Source: DASRZM01 sp035686365 (lineage in GTDB: Bacteria; Pseudomonadota; Gammaproteobacteria; Xanthomonadales; Xanthomonadaceae). Taken from it: a stretch of DNA of 36,621 nt. A program made the position numbers and the translations under genes. The notes below the pieces were generated by a model, which was given only the letters and a program-made list of their open reading frames with translations, ran no database searches and was not told the origin of the DNA. Location of the stretch: positions 1 through 36,621 of the forward strand of contig DASRZM010000085.1 in the NCBI GenBank assembly GCA_035686365.1. Direction: 5' to 3'. Positions 20,090-27,530 of the stretch are shown piece after piece. Position 1 is the first letter of the stretch, and every line of letters begins with the position of its first letter.

Positions 20090-20515
20090 ATGTTCGGAAA
20101 CGACAAGGGCAAGGCCGCACGCACGGGCGGCCTGGAAACACTGATCGGGCCGCGCGTGGTAATCCGCGGCGATGTCGCCTTCAGCGGCGGGCTGTACATC
20201 GAGGGCCGCGTGCACGGTTCGGTGACCGCCGACGACGAGGGCCAGGCGGTGGTGACCATCAGCGATGGTGGCCTGGTCGAGGGCGAGGTGCGGGCGCCGT
20301 GCGTGATCGTCAACGGGGAGCTGCGCGGCGACGTGTATGCCACCGAGCGCATCGAGCTGACCGCCAACGCCCGGGTGCAGGGCAACATCTACTACAAGGT
20401 GGTGGAAATGGCCGCCGGAGCCATGATCACCGGCCGCCTGATCCACGGCGAGGAGCCGCAGCGGCAGCTACCCAAGCCGGAGGTCCTCAAGCAGGTCAAG
20501 GACGCGGCGGCTTGA
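20090..20515 (+). CDS. Bactofilin (polymer-forming cytoskeletal protein)
   Basis: 141 aa. The central beta-helical DUF583 domain (about 17-118) shows the repeating G-x-V/I pattern (IRGDVAFSGGLYIEGRVHG, VEGEVRAPCVIVNGELRGDV, VQGNIYYKVVEMAAGAMITG). Short disordered ends. Bactofilins polymerise without nucleotide and organise cell-wall or polar machinery. The DUF6776 membrane protein gene lies immediately before and erpA after. GGGAG sits 13 nt before the ATG. Confidence 0.95.
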   Translation: MFGNDKGKAARTGGLETLIGPRVVIRGDVAFSGGLYIEGRVHGSVTADDEGQAVVTISDGGLVEGEVRAPCVIVNGELRGDVYATERIELTANARVQGNIYYKVVEMAAGAMITGRLIHGEEPQRQLPKPEVLKQVKDAAA

Positions 20516-20571
20516 GTCTGCCGCCCGCCACCCCGATATCAGGAGGATCCCCCGTCGCCAACGGCCCGAAC

Positions 20572-20928
20572 ATGCCCGCAGCCACCTACCAGAGCCTTCC
20601 ATCGCCGCTGCGCGTGAGCGAGGCCGCGGCCGCCAAGGTGCGCGAGCTGCTGGCCGAGGAGGGCAACGCCGCGCTCAAGTTGCGCGTGTACATCTCCGGC
20701 GGCGGCTGCTCGGGGTTCCAGTACGGCTTCACCTTCGACGAGGACCAGGCCGAGGACGATCTGGCGATTCCGGCCGATGGCGTCACCGTGCTGGTCGACC
20801 CGCTGAGCCTGCAGTACCTGATGGGCGCCGAGGTCGATTACACCGAGTCGCTGCACGGCGCCCAGTTCGTGGTGCGCAACCCGAACGCCAAGACGACCTG
20901 CGGCTGCGGCTCCTCGTTCACGGTCTGA
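20572..20928 (+). CDS. erpA: ErpA, A-type iron-sulfur cluster insertion protein
   Basis: 118 aa. Carries Fe-S clusters to apo-proteins. The three ligands are C46 (SGGGCSGFQYGF) and C110/C112 (TTCGCGSSF). The start at ATG 20572 gives the normal length, but the only good ribosome binding site, AGGAGG at 20541, is about 25 nt upstream and no ATG, GTG or TTG lies at the proper distance from it. The true start could use a rare codon, or the SD may act as a standby site. Confidence 0.95.
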   Translation: MPAATYQSLPSPLRVSEAAAAKVRELLAEEGNAALKLRVYISGGGCSGFQYGFTFDEDQAEDDLAIPADGVTVLVDPLSLQYLMGAEVDYTESLHGAQFVVRNPNAKTTCGCGSSFTV

Positions 20929-20933
20929 GCCGC

Positions 20934-21854
20934 TTGTCCGGGCCCAACGTCTTCGCGGGAGTGCCGGTGGATCGCGGCGACGACTTCCGCGAGGATCGCC
21001 AGTGGCTGCGCGAGCGCTGGGCCGCCGCACGCGTGCTGGCGCTGGACCCCGAAGGCCGCCTGCTCGCCGATGCCCGGCGCCGGCCCCGCTGGCTCGACGC
21101 CCGCTCCCTGCCCGCCACCGCCTTCGACGAGGCCTGCTACCTGGGCACGATCGACGACGCAGCCGTATTCGCGCTGGTCCAGCACCGGGCCTCTCCCGGG
21201 ACCGAGGGGCGCTGGCTGAACATCCGCAGCATCGCCGCCGAGTGGCCCGCCCACGAGGCCGGGCTGGCGGCCTACGCGCGGGCCCTGGTGCTGTGGCGCG
21301 CCCGGCACCTGTACTGCGGCCGCTGCGGCCGGGCCACGCAGTTTGCGCGGGCCGGCCACAGCGTTCGCTGCAGCGACACCGCCTGTGGCCTGGAGCAGTT
21401 CCCGCGCGTGGACCCGGCGGTGATCATGCTGGTGGTCGACGACAGCCGCTGCCTGCTCGGCCGCCAGGCCGCCTGGCCGCCGCGGCGCTGGTCCACGCTG
21501 GCCGGATTCGTGGAGCCCGGCGAAAGCCTGGAGGACGCGGTGCGGCGCGAGATCGGCGAGGAAGCCGGCGTCCAGGTGGGCCGCTGCGACTACCAGTCCT
21601 CGCAGCCGTGGCCGTTTCCGCACTCCCTGATGGTGGGCTTCCGCGCCACGGCCGCCAGTACCGGCATCGTCCGGGGCGATGAGCTCCAGGACGTGCGCTG
21701 GTTCGAGGCCGACGCGTTGCTGGCGGGACTGCTCCGGGGCGAGTTGCTGCTGCCGTCGCGCTATTCGATCTCGCATCGATTGATCGAGGAGTGGCTGGCC
21801 GAACGCTGCGACGCGGGCGCGCTGGCGCAGGTGCTGGCGCAGGCCTCGGACTGA
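20934..21854 (+). CDS. nudC: NudC, NADH pyrophosphatase / NAD-RNA decapping Nudix hydrolase
   Basis: 306 aa from the TTG at 20934. Zinc ribbon C128-x2-C131 and C146-x4-C151 (YCGRCG ... RCSDTACG). Full Nudix box at 191-213 (GFVEPGESLEDAVRREIGEEAGV) and the NudC-specific SQPWPFPHS at 223-231 mark it apart from other Nudix enzymes. NudC cleaves NAD(H) and removes NAD caps from RNA. In-frame GTGs at 20961 and 20967 are alternative starts; the latter has GGGAG 5 nt before it. It begins 6 bp after the erpA stop, so co-transcription is likely. Confidence 0.95.
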   Translation: MSGPNVFAGVPVDRGDDFREDRQWLRERWAAARVLALDPEGRLLADARRRPRWLDARSLPATAFDEACYLGTIDDAAVFALVQHRASPGTEGRWLNIRSIAAEWPAHEAGLAAYARALVLWRARHLYCGRCGRATQFARAGHSVRCSDTACGLEQFPRVDPAVIMLVVDDSRCLLGRQAAWPPRRWSTLAGFVEPGESLEDAVRREIGEEAGVQVGRCDYQSSQPWPFPHSLMVGFRATAASTGIVRGDELQDVRWFEADALLAGLLRGELLLPSRYSISHRLIEEWLAERCDAGALAQVLAQASD

Positions 21855-21883
21855 CCGGCTGCTGGCCGGCGCCGCGGCCGCGT

Positions 21884-21889
21884 TAGAAT
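21884..21889 (+). promoter_or_regulatory. Possible -10 element before ampE
   Basis: TAGAAT, 31 bp before the ATG at 21920. No convincing -35. The wider TAGAATC is shared with the elements before purD and tRNA-Thr. Confidence 0.35.
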
Positions 21890-21919
21890 CAGGCCCGAAC
21901 CCGCGCCCGGAACCGCCGC

Positions 21920-22813
21920 ATGGCCGCCGTACTGATCGCCGTAGTCGTTGCCCTGGTGCTGGGCCACGCCGTCCCGGCGCTGGCAAACGCACGCCAGTTC
22001 GGATGGTTCGACGCGTGGATGCGCTGGCTGGGAGGGCATCTGGGCACGAGCGGGCAGGCTTCCACGCGCGCGTATGCATCGGTGCTGCTGGGCATCGGAA
22101 TACCGGTGGCAGTGGTGGCAGTGATCCAGTCCGGCCTGGCCGGTGCGGTGTTCGGATTTCCCGCCTTCGTGTTTGCGGCGGCCGTGCTGTTCTACTGCTG
22201 GGGCCCGCGCGACCTGGACCTGGATGTCACCGCGATCGCGGAGGCGCCCGACAGCGAGCGCCGGCGCGTCGCGGCACGTGTGCTGCTTCCGCCCGATGCG
22301 GCGCCGGTGCTGGGCGGTCCGGTGCTGGTTTCGGCGGTGTTCCGGGAGGCCTTGCGGCGCTGGTTCGGGGTGCTGCTGTGGTTCCTGCTGCTGGGGCCGT
22401 TCGGGGCGCTGCTGTACCGGTTGGCGCAGCTGGCCGCGTTCGAGACGCCGGGTCTGGAGCCGCCGGCGCGCGCGGTGGCGCAGCGGCTGGCGGCCATCGT
22501 GGACTGGCCCGCCGCGCAGCTGATGGTGCTGGGGCTGGCACTGGCGGCGCATTTCGACGCGGTGTTCGCGGCCTGGCGCGACTGGCACGCACAGCGCGGG
22601 CAAGGCTATCTGCAGCTCGACACCGGGTTCCTGGAGGCGGCCGGGCGCGCCAGCGTGCGCACGGAGCTGGCCGAGGAGGCGGAACTGGCTGACGGCGAGG
22701 AGCCGCCGCGCGAGCTGCCGGAGCTGCACGATGCGATGAGCCTGAACTGGCGCGTGCTGCTGGTGTGGCTCACGGTGCTGGCGCTGGTGGTGCTGGCCGG
22801 CTTCGTCAACTGA
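21920..22813 (+). CDS. ampE: AmpE-like membrane protein (CobD/AmpE family)
   Basis: 297 aa. Hydrophobic segments at about 3-23, 55-95, 145-172 and 275-295. The family signature lies in the middle: FREALRRWFGVLLWFLLLG followed by PFGALLYRLA. AmpE is an inner-membrane protein named from the ampD-ampE locus of beta-lactamase regulation; its exact job is unsettled. No ampD is visible here. Start ATG in CGCCGCATGGCC without a clear Shine-Dalgarno. A perfect palindrome follows the stop. Confidence 0.85.
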   Translation: MAAVLIAVVVALVLGHAVPALANARQFGWFDAWMRWLGGHLGTSGQASTRAYASVLLGIGIPVAVVAVIQSGLAGAVFGFPAFVFAAAVLFYCWGPRDLDLDVTAIAEAPDSERRRVAARVLLPPDAAPVLGGPVLVSAVFREALRRWFGVLLWFLLLGPFGALLYRLAQLAAFETPGLEPPARAVAQRLAAIVDWPAAQLMVLGLALAAHFDAVFAAWRDWHAQRGQGYLQLDTGFLEAAGRASVRTELAEEAELADGEEPPRELPELHDAMSLNWRVLLVWLTVLALVVLAGFVN

Positions 22814-22816
22814 ATG

Positions 22817-22856
22817 GGGACGGAGGAGATCAAGCGGGCTTGATCTCCTCCGTCCC
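22817..22856. repeat. Perfect 19-bp inverted repeat between convergent genes
   Basis: GGGACGGAGGAGATCAAGC (22817-22835), 2-nt centre, and its exact complement (22838-22856). It lies 4 bp after the ampE stop and 55 bp before the end of the convergent LplT-PlsC gene. No T-tract on either strand, so it is not a textbook terminator, though such a long stem may still block or stabilise both transcripts. Perfect arms point to a recent or selected element. Confidence 0.85.
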
Positions 22857-22911
22857 TTCGCCCGGCGGGATGAACCGGGCGGCGTCGCCGTTGCGCGGCG
22901 CCACGAACCGC

Positions 22912-24801
22912 TCAGGCCCTGTCGCCGCGCAGCTCGCGCACCGCCTGTTCCAGGGCGGCGGCGCTGGCGTGCTGCGGTGCGATCGGGGCTCCGGCGATCA
23001 GTTCGACGTGGGCACGGAAGCGGCGCGGCAGGCGCGCGCGGCGCAGGCGCGAGACCTTGCGGCTCCACAGGCTGCCCCACATGCCGCGCAGGGCCAGCGG
23101 TACCACCGGCACCGGGCGCGCGGCCAGGATGCGTTCGACGCCGGGGCGGAACGGGTGGATCTCACCGTCGGGCGTGAGCATGCCCTCGGGGAAGATGCCC
23201 ACCACCTCGCCCTCGGAAAGGGCGCGGTCCACTTCGGCGAAGGCGCGCTCCATCAGCTCCGGGTCGGTCCTGGCCGATGCGATCGGGATCGCGCGCGCGG
23301 TGCGGAAGATCCAGTTCATCACCGGGATGTCGAAGATGGCATGGTGCATCACGAAGCGGACCGGGCGCGGCACGGCGCCACCGAGCATCAGCGCGTCCAC
23401 GTAGCTGACGTGGTTGCACACCAGCAGGGCCGGGCCCTCGTCGGGCACGTGCTCCTCCACGCCCTCCACGCGCAGCCGGTACAGGGCGTTGACCAGCAGC
23501 CACGCCAGGAACCGCATCAGGAACTCGGGCACCAGCGTGAAGATGTAGATGGCGACCACGGCATTGAGCACCGCGGTGGCCAGCAGCAGTTCCGGGATCG
23601 TGAAGCCGGCGTTCAGTGCCAGGATCGACAGCAGCGCCGAGGCCACCATGAAGGCGGCATTGAGGATGTTGTTGCCGGCGATGATGCGCGAGCGGTGGCT
23701 GTGGCGGGAACGCGACTGCACCAGCGCGAACAGCGGCACGATGTAGAAACCGCCGAACACGCCGATCAGGAACAGGTCCAGCATCACCCGCCAGGCACCG
23801 GGCGAGCGCGCGTAGGCCAGCGCGTCCAGTCCCAGCGCGCCCGATGGTTGCGGGTGCGCCAGGTACAGGTCCACGCCGAATGCCGTGAGCCCGAACGCAC
23901 CCAGCGGCACCAGCCCGATCTCGATGGTGCGACGCGAGAGCTTCTCGCAGGCCAGCGAGCCGGCGCCGATGCCCAGCGAGAACAGCGTCAGCACCAGGGT
24001 GGCGACCGACTCGGAGCCGCCGAGCACCTCGCGGGTATAGCCGGGCAGCACCTGGATGAAGGTGGCGCCGAAGAACCAGAACCAGGAGATGCCGAGCACC
24101 GCCAGCAGGATCGTGCGGTTGGTGGCCAGGAAGCGCAGGTTGCGCCAGGTCTCGCTGGCGACGTTCCAGTTCATGCGCAGCGCCGCGTCGGTGGGCAGCG
24201 CGATCGGGATCCGGCGGCTGGCCAGGTAGCCGGCCACGGCGATGGCGATGCAGCTCGTGGAGACGATCGTTGGACCCAGGCCGCCGCGTGCGATCAGGAT
24301 GCCGCCCAGCAGCGTGCCCAGCAGGATCGCCAGGAAGGTCGCGGTCTCGATCAGGCCGTTGCCGCCGGTGAGTTCCTCCGGCTTCAGGTGCTGCGGCAGG
24401 ATGCCGTACTTGGCCGGGCCGAACAGCGTGGACTGGGTGCCCATCAGGAACAGCACCGCCAGCAGCAGGCCGATGCTGCCCAGCGCGAAGCCGACCGCCG
24501 CAAGCACCATGACCATGATTTCGAACAGCTTGGTGTAGCGGATCAGGCGCGACTTCTCGTACTTGTCGGCGAGCTGGCCGAAGGTCGCCGAGAACAGGAA
24601 GAACGGCAGGATGAACACGCCGGCGGCGGCGATGGTCAGGTTGGTCGGCGACAGGCCGGCCAGGGTCAGGCCCTGGTAGGCGATCAGGATCACCAGCGCG
24701 TTCTTGAAGACGTTGTCGTTGAACGCACCCAGCGCCTGGGTTACGAAGAACGGCAGAAAGCGGCGGGTCCTGAGCAGGTCGAACTGGCTGCCGTGCGCCA
24801 T
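22912..24801 (-). CDS. Lysophospholipid transporter (LplT-like MFS) fused to PlsC-type acyltransferase
   Basis: 629 aa. Residues 1-425 are a 12-helix MFS transporter of the LplT type (FFVTQALGAFNDNVFKNALV, FGPAKYGILPQHL). Residues 440-629 are a glycerophospholipid acyltransferase with NHVSYVD (463-469) and FPEG (537-540). The pair fits lysophospholipid import and re-acylation. Many relatives are three-domain proteins with a C-terminal acyl-ACP synthetase, like LplT plus Aas; this one stops after the acyltransferase. The ATG at 24801 has GGGAGGGG just before it and the family N-terminus. The last residues overlap no other gene. Substrate is inferred from domain identity. Confidence 0.92.
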   Translation of the reverse strand: MAHGSQFDLLRTRRFLPFFVTQALGAFNDNVFKNALVILIAYQGLTLAGLSPTNLTIAAAGVFILPFFLFSATFGQLADKYEKSRLIRYTKLFEIMVMVLAAVGFALGSIGLLLAVLFLMGTQSTLFGPAKYGILPQHLKPEELTGGNGLIETATFLAILLGTLLGGILIARGGLGPTIVSTSCIAIAVAGYLASRRIPIALPTDAALRMNWNVASETWRNLRFLATNRTILLAVLGISWFWFFGATFIQVLPGYTREVLGGSESVATLVLTLFSLGIGAGSLACEKLSRRTIEIGLVPLGAFGLTAFGVDLYLAHPQPSGALGLDALAYARSPGAWRVMLDLFLIGVFGGFYIVPLFALVQSRSRHSHRSRIIAGNNILNAAFMVASALLSILALNAGFTIPELLLATAVLNAVVAIYIFTLVPEFLMRFLAWLLVNALYRLRVEGVEEHVPDEGPALLVCNHVSYVDALMLGGAVPRPVRFVMHHAIFDIPVMNWIFRTARAIPIASARTDPELMERAFAEVDRALSEGEVVGIFPEGMLTPDGEIHPFRPGVERILAARPVPVVPLALRGMWGSLWSRKVSRLRRARLPRRFRAHVELIAGAPIAPQHASAAALEQAVRELRGDRA

Positions 24802-24887
24802 GGCCCCTCCCGGTGGGCACGAAGGGCGCCATTGCCGGTGATGCGCGGGCGACTTGTCAAGCGCGCCGCGTCCTCGCGCCGGGCCGA

Positions 24888-26177
24888 TCAGCCCTCGCGC
24901 GCGATTGCGCGGTAGCCGATGTCGCGGCGGCAGTACGCGCCATCGAAGGCGATCGCATCGGCGATTTCGTAGGCACGCCGCGCCGCTTCGCGCACGCTGT
25001 CTCCCAGCGCCGTGGCGGCCAGGACGCGGCCACCGCAGGTTTCCACGTCGATGCCGTTGGCGGCCACGCGGGTGCCGGCGTGAAATAGCTTGGCGTCCGA
25101 GCCGGTGGGCGTGTCCAGCCCGCCGATGACCTCGCTGCCGCGCACCGTGCCCGGATAGCCCGCGGCCGCGATCACCACGGCGAGCGCGGCGCGCGCGTCC
25201 CAATCGGCTTCGACGCCGTCCAGGCGGCCCGCCAGCGCGGCCTCGAGCAGCCCGAGCAGGTCCGAGCGCAGCCGCAGCAGCACCGGCTGGGTCTCCGGGT
25301 CGCCGAAGCGCACGTTGAACTCGATCACCCTGGGTGCCCCCTCGGGCGTGATCATCAGCCCGGCGTACAGGAACCCGGTGTAGGGGGTGCCGTCGGCCGC
25401 CATGCCGCGCACGGTCGGTTCGATCACCTCGCGCAGGATGCGCGCGTGCACCTGTGGCGTGACCACCGGCGCGGGCGAGTACGCACCCATGCCGCCGGTG
25501 TTGGGACCGGTGTCGCCTTCGCCGATGCGCTTGTGGTCCTGGCTGGTCGCCATCGGCAGCACGTGGGTGCCGTCGACCATGCAGATGAAGCTGGCTTCCT
25601 CACCGTGCAGGCATTCCTCGATCACCACGCGGGAACCGGCGTCGCCGAACGCATTGCCGGCCAGCATGTCGCGCACGGCCGCCTCGGCCTCGGCCTGCGT
25701 GGCCGCGACGGTCACGCCCTTGCCGGCGGCCAGGCCATCGGCCTTGACCACGATCGGCGCGCCGGTGGCGGCGATGTGCGCCAGCGCCGGTTCGAGTTGT
25801 GCGAACACGGCGTAGCGCGCGGTTGGGATCCGGTGGCGGGCCATGAAATCCTTGGCAAAGGCCTTGGAGCCCTCCAGCTGCGCGGCCGCGGCGCTGGGGC
25901 CGAAGATGCGCAGCCCGGCCGCGCCGAAGCGGTCGACCACGCCGGCCACCAGCGGCGCCTCCGGGCCGACCACGGTCAGGCCGACCGCCTGCTCGCGCGC
26001 GAACGCGATCAGCGCGTCGATGTCGGTGGCCGCGATCCCGATGTTGCGGCATTTGCGCTCGCGCGCGGTGCCGGCATTGCCCGGCGCCACGATCACCTCG
26101 TGCACGCGCAGCGACTGCGCCAGTTTCCAGGCGAGCGCGTGCTCGCGGCCGCCGGAGCCGATGACCAGGACCTTCAT
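24888..26177 (-). CDS. purD: Phosphoribosylamine-glycine ligase PurD
   Basis: 429 aa, full length. Second step of purine synthesis: phosphoribosylamine + glycine + ATP to GAR. ATP-grasp enzyme; seen are the N-terminal VIGSGGREHALAWKL, IVVKADGLAAGKGV, SQDHKRIGEGDTGPNTGGMG and the metal site EFNVRFGDPETQ. An 86-bp spacer separates it from the LplT-PlsC gene. TAGAAT at 26211-26206 is a candidate -10. No purine riboswitch is visible before it. Confidence 0.97.
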   Translation of the reverse strand: MKVLVIGSGGREHALAWKLAQSLRVHEVIVAPGNAGTARERKCRNIGIAATDIDALIAFAREQAVGLTVVGPEAPLVAGVVDRFGAAGLRIFGPSAAAAQLEGSKAFAKDFMARHRIPTARYAVFAQLEPALAHIAATGAPIVVKADGLAAGKGVTVAATQAEAEAAVRDMLAGNAFGDAGSRVVIEECLHGEEASFICMVDGTHVLPMATSQDHKRIGEGDTGPNTGGMGAYSPAPVVTPQVHARILREVIEPTVRGMAADGTPYTGFLYAGLMITPEGAPRVIEFNVRFGDPETQPVLLRLRSDLLGLLEAALAGRLDGVEADWDARAALAVVIAAAGYPGTVRGSEVIGGLDTPTGSDAKLFHAGTRVAANGIDVETCGGRVLAATALGDSVREAARRAYEIADAIAFDGAYCRRDIGYRAIAREG

Positions 26178-26205
26178 GGATGTGGGGCGTTCGGGTAGGC
26201 CGGGG

Positions 26206-26211
26206 ATTCTA
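26206..26211 (-). promoter_or_regulatory. Possible -10 element of purD
   Basis: TAGAAT on the minus strand, about 28 nt before the ATG, inside CGTAGAATCC. No good -35. Confidence 0.35.
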
Positions 26212-26258
26212 CGGGAGCCGGGTCCGGACCTGTGCCGGACTCGCGCCCTGAAAAGCGA

Positions 26259-27050
26259 TCAGGACGATCGTTTTTCAACAGGAAACTGGCCGAACGGCGG
26301 CTCCCCGTAGAACTCGCGCAGTTCGTGCGCCACCTGCGGCATCACCTCGGCCAGGTGCGAGGGCGCCGAGAAGTGGTACTCGCTGGTCACGGCAAAGAAT
26401 TCGTCCGGGGCCTCGGCGGCGTACTCGTCGATGACCGCTTCGCGGCCGGCCTCCAGGTCGGCGCACAGGGCGTCGTAGGCGCGCTGGAAGGTGCCGATCC
26501 AGCGCTGCCGGCGCGCCGGGCCGGGCAGCGGTGGCATGCCGTCCATGGCGCCGTCCAGGGCGTCGAGCTTGTGCGCGATCTCGTGCGCGACCACGCAGAA
26601 GCCGGCCCCAGGTTCCTGCAGGTCCGCGGCGATGTCGGCCCAGGACAGGATCACCGGACCGCGGTCCCAGGCCTCGCCGGCGAGCTCGTCGTTCCATTCG
26701 CTGACCACCCCGGTGGCATCGTCGTGGTGGTGGCGGCGCACGCCGAACTGGCCCGGGTAGACGATCAGCTGGCGCCAGCCCGACAGCCATTCCAGGCCGC
26801 CGTCGAGCACCGGCAGCACGCACAGGCTGGCGATCAGGACGCGGTCCTCGTGATTGGGATCGAAGTCGGCGGCCGGGGTGATGTCCTTGCTGCGCAGGAA
26901 CTCCTGGGTGAGCGTTCGCAGGCGTTGCGCGCGGGCCTCGGGCAGCGCCGCGGCCCAGGGATTGCGGGCGCGCAGGCGGCGCCAGCAGGCCTCGTCGACG
27001 CGTGCGTCCGGATCGCCCGCGGCATGTAGGCTGCGCAGCCACTTGAACAT
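26259..27050 (-). CDS. mtfA: MtfA-type zinc metallopeptidase (M90 family)
   Basis: 263 aa. Zinc motif HEIAH at 156-160 (FCVVAHEIAHKLD) and the conserved downstream DEFFAVTSEYHF (216-227), which supplies a further zinc-site residue in MtfA relatives. In E. coli MtfA is cytosolic, binds the repressor Mlc and has aminopeptidase activity; whether Mlc regulation exists here is unknown. The ATG at 27050 (MFKWLRSLHA) agrees with the family N-terminus; a longer in-frame ORF extends to 27200 but would overlap the preceding gene. The first 20 bp nearly repeat the end of the upstream gene. Confidence 0.88.
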   Translation of the reverse strand: MFKWLRSLHAAGDPDARVDEACWRRLRARNPWAAALPEARAQRLRTLTQEFLRSKDITPAADFDPNHEDRVLIASLCVLPVLDGGLEWLSGWRQLIVYPGQFGVRRHHHDDATGVVSEWNDELAGEAWDRGPVILSWADIAADLQEPGAGFCVVAHEIAHKLDALDGAMDGMPPLPGPARRQRWIGTFQRAYDALCADLEAGREAVIDEYAAEAPDEFFAVTSEYHFSAPSHLAEVMPQVAHELREFYGEPPFGQFPVEKRSS

Positions 27051-27099
27051 GCCGGCAGGGTCGCCGGACGGGTCCGGCGATGCAAGCGGCGGCCGCGGT

Positions 27100-27375
27100 C
27101 TACTTGAACATGCCCGGCAGGAAGCTCTGCCAGCGCACGCGCGCGCGCGCCGGAGCGTTGCCGTTGGGCTTGCCCGCTTCGCTTCGGACCGCCGGCGCAC
27201 CGGAGCCCGGATCGGAGCCCGTGCCGGCGTCGGCCTGGTCGGGCGTGGCTTCGGTCTGCGTCGCGCCCGGGCAGCTGCCGTTGGCGCTCAGGCGTGCGGC
27301 GTCGGCGGCCGGGGCCTGGGCCGCCGGCAGGAACATGGCGGCGCACAGCAGCAGCATCGCGGATTGGCTTCTCAT
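27100..27375 (-). CDS. Small secreted protein of unknown function
   Basis: 91 aa. A signal peptide is clear (MRSQSAMLLLCAAMFLPAAQA, cleavage likely around AQA-PA). The rest is low-complexity, rich in Gly, Ala, Asp and Thr, with one Cys (in NGSCPG), and ends RWQSFLPGMFK. I recall similar short proteins with an LPGMF(R/K) tail in Xanthomonadales, but no function. GGAGGG lies about 10 nt before the ATG, so the start is well supported. mtfA starts 49 bp after its stop, on the same strand. Confidence 0.65.
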   Translation of the reverse strand: MRSQSAMLLLCAAMFLPAAQAPAADAARLSANGSCPGATQTEATPDQADAGTGSDPGSGAPAVRSEAGKPNGNAPARARVRWQSFLPGMFK

Positions 27376-27530
27376 CGTGTGGACCCCCTCCGGACGCCCC
27401 GGCAGTCCGTCAGATGCACCAGGACGGCACAGGGTTGCATGGCCATTGTGCGGCAGACCGGCCGTGATCGGCGAAGTTCCCTGCTGCGCCGCAGCATCGG
27501 CGCCGCGGCGGCTCTGGCAGACTCCATCGG

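Noticed and set aside
26178..26258. Purine riboswitch before purD
   Set aside because: The upstream region is too short and lacks the three-way-junction pattern.
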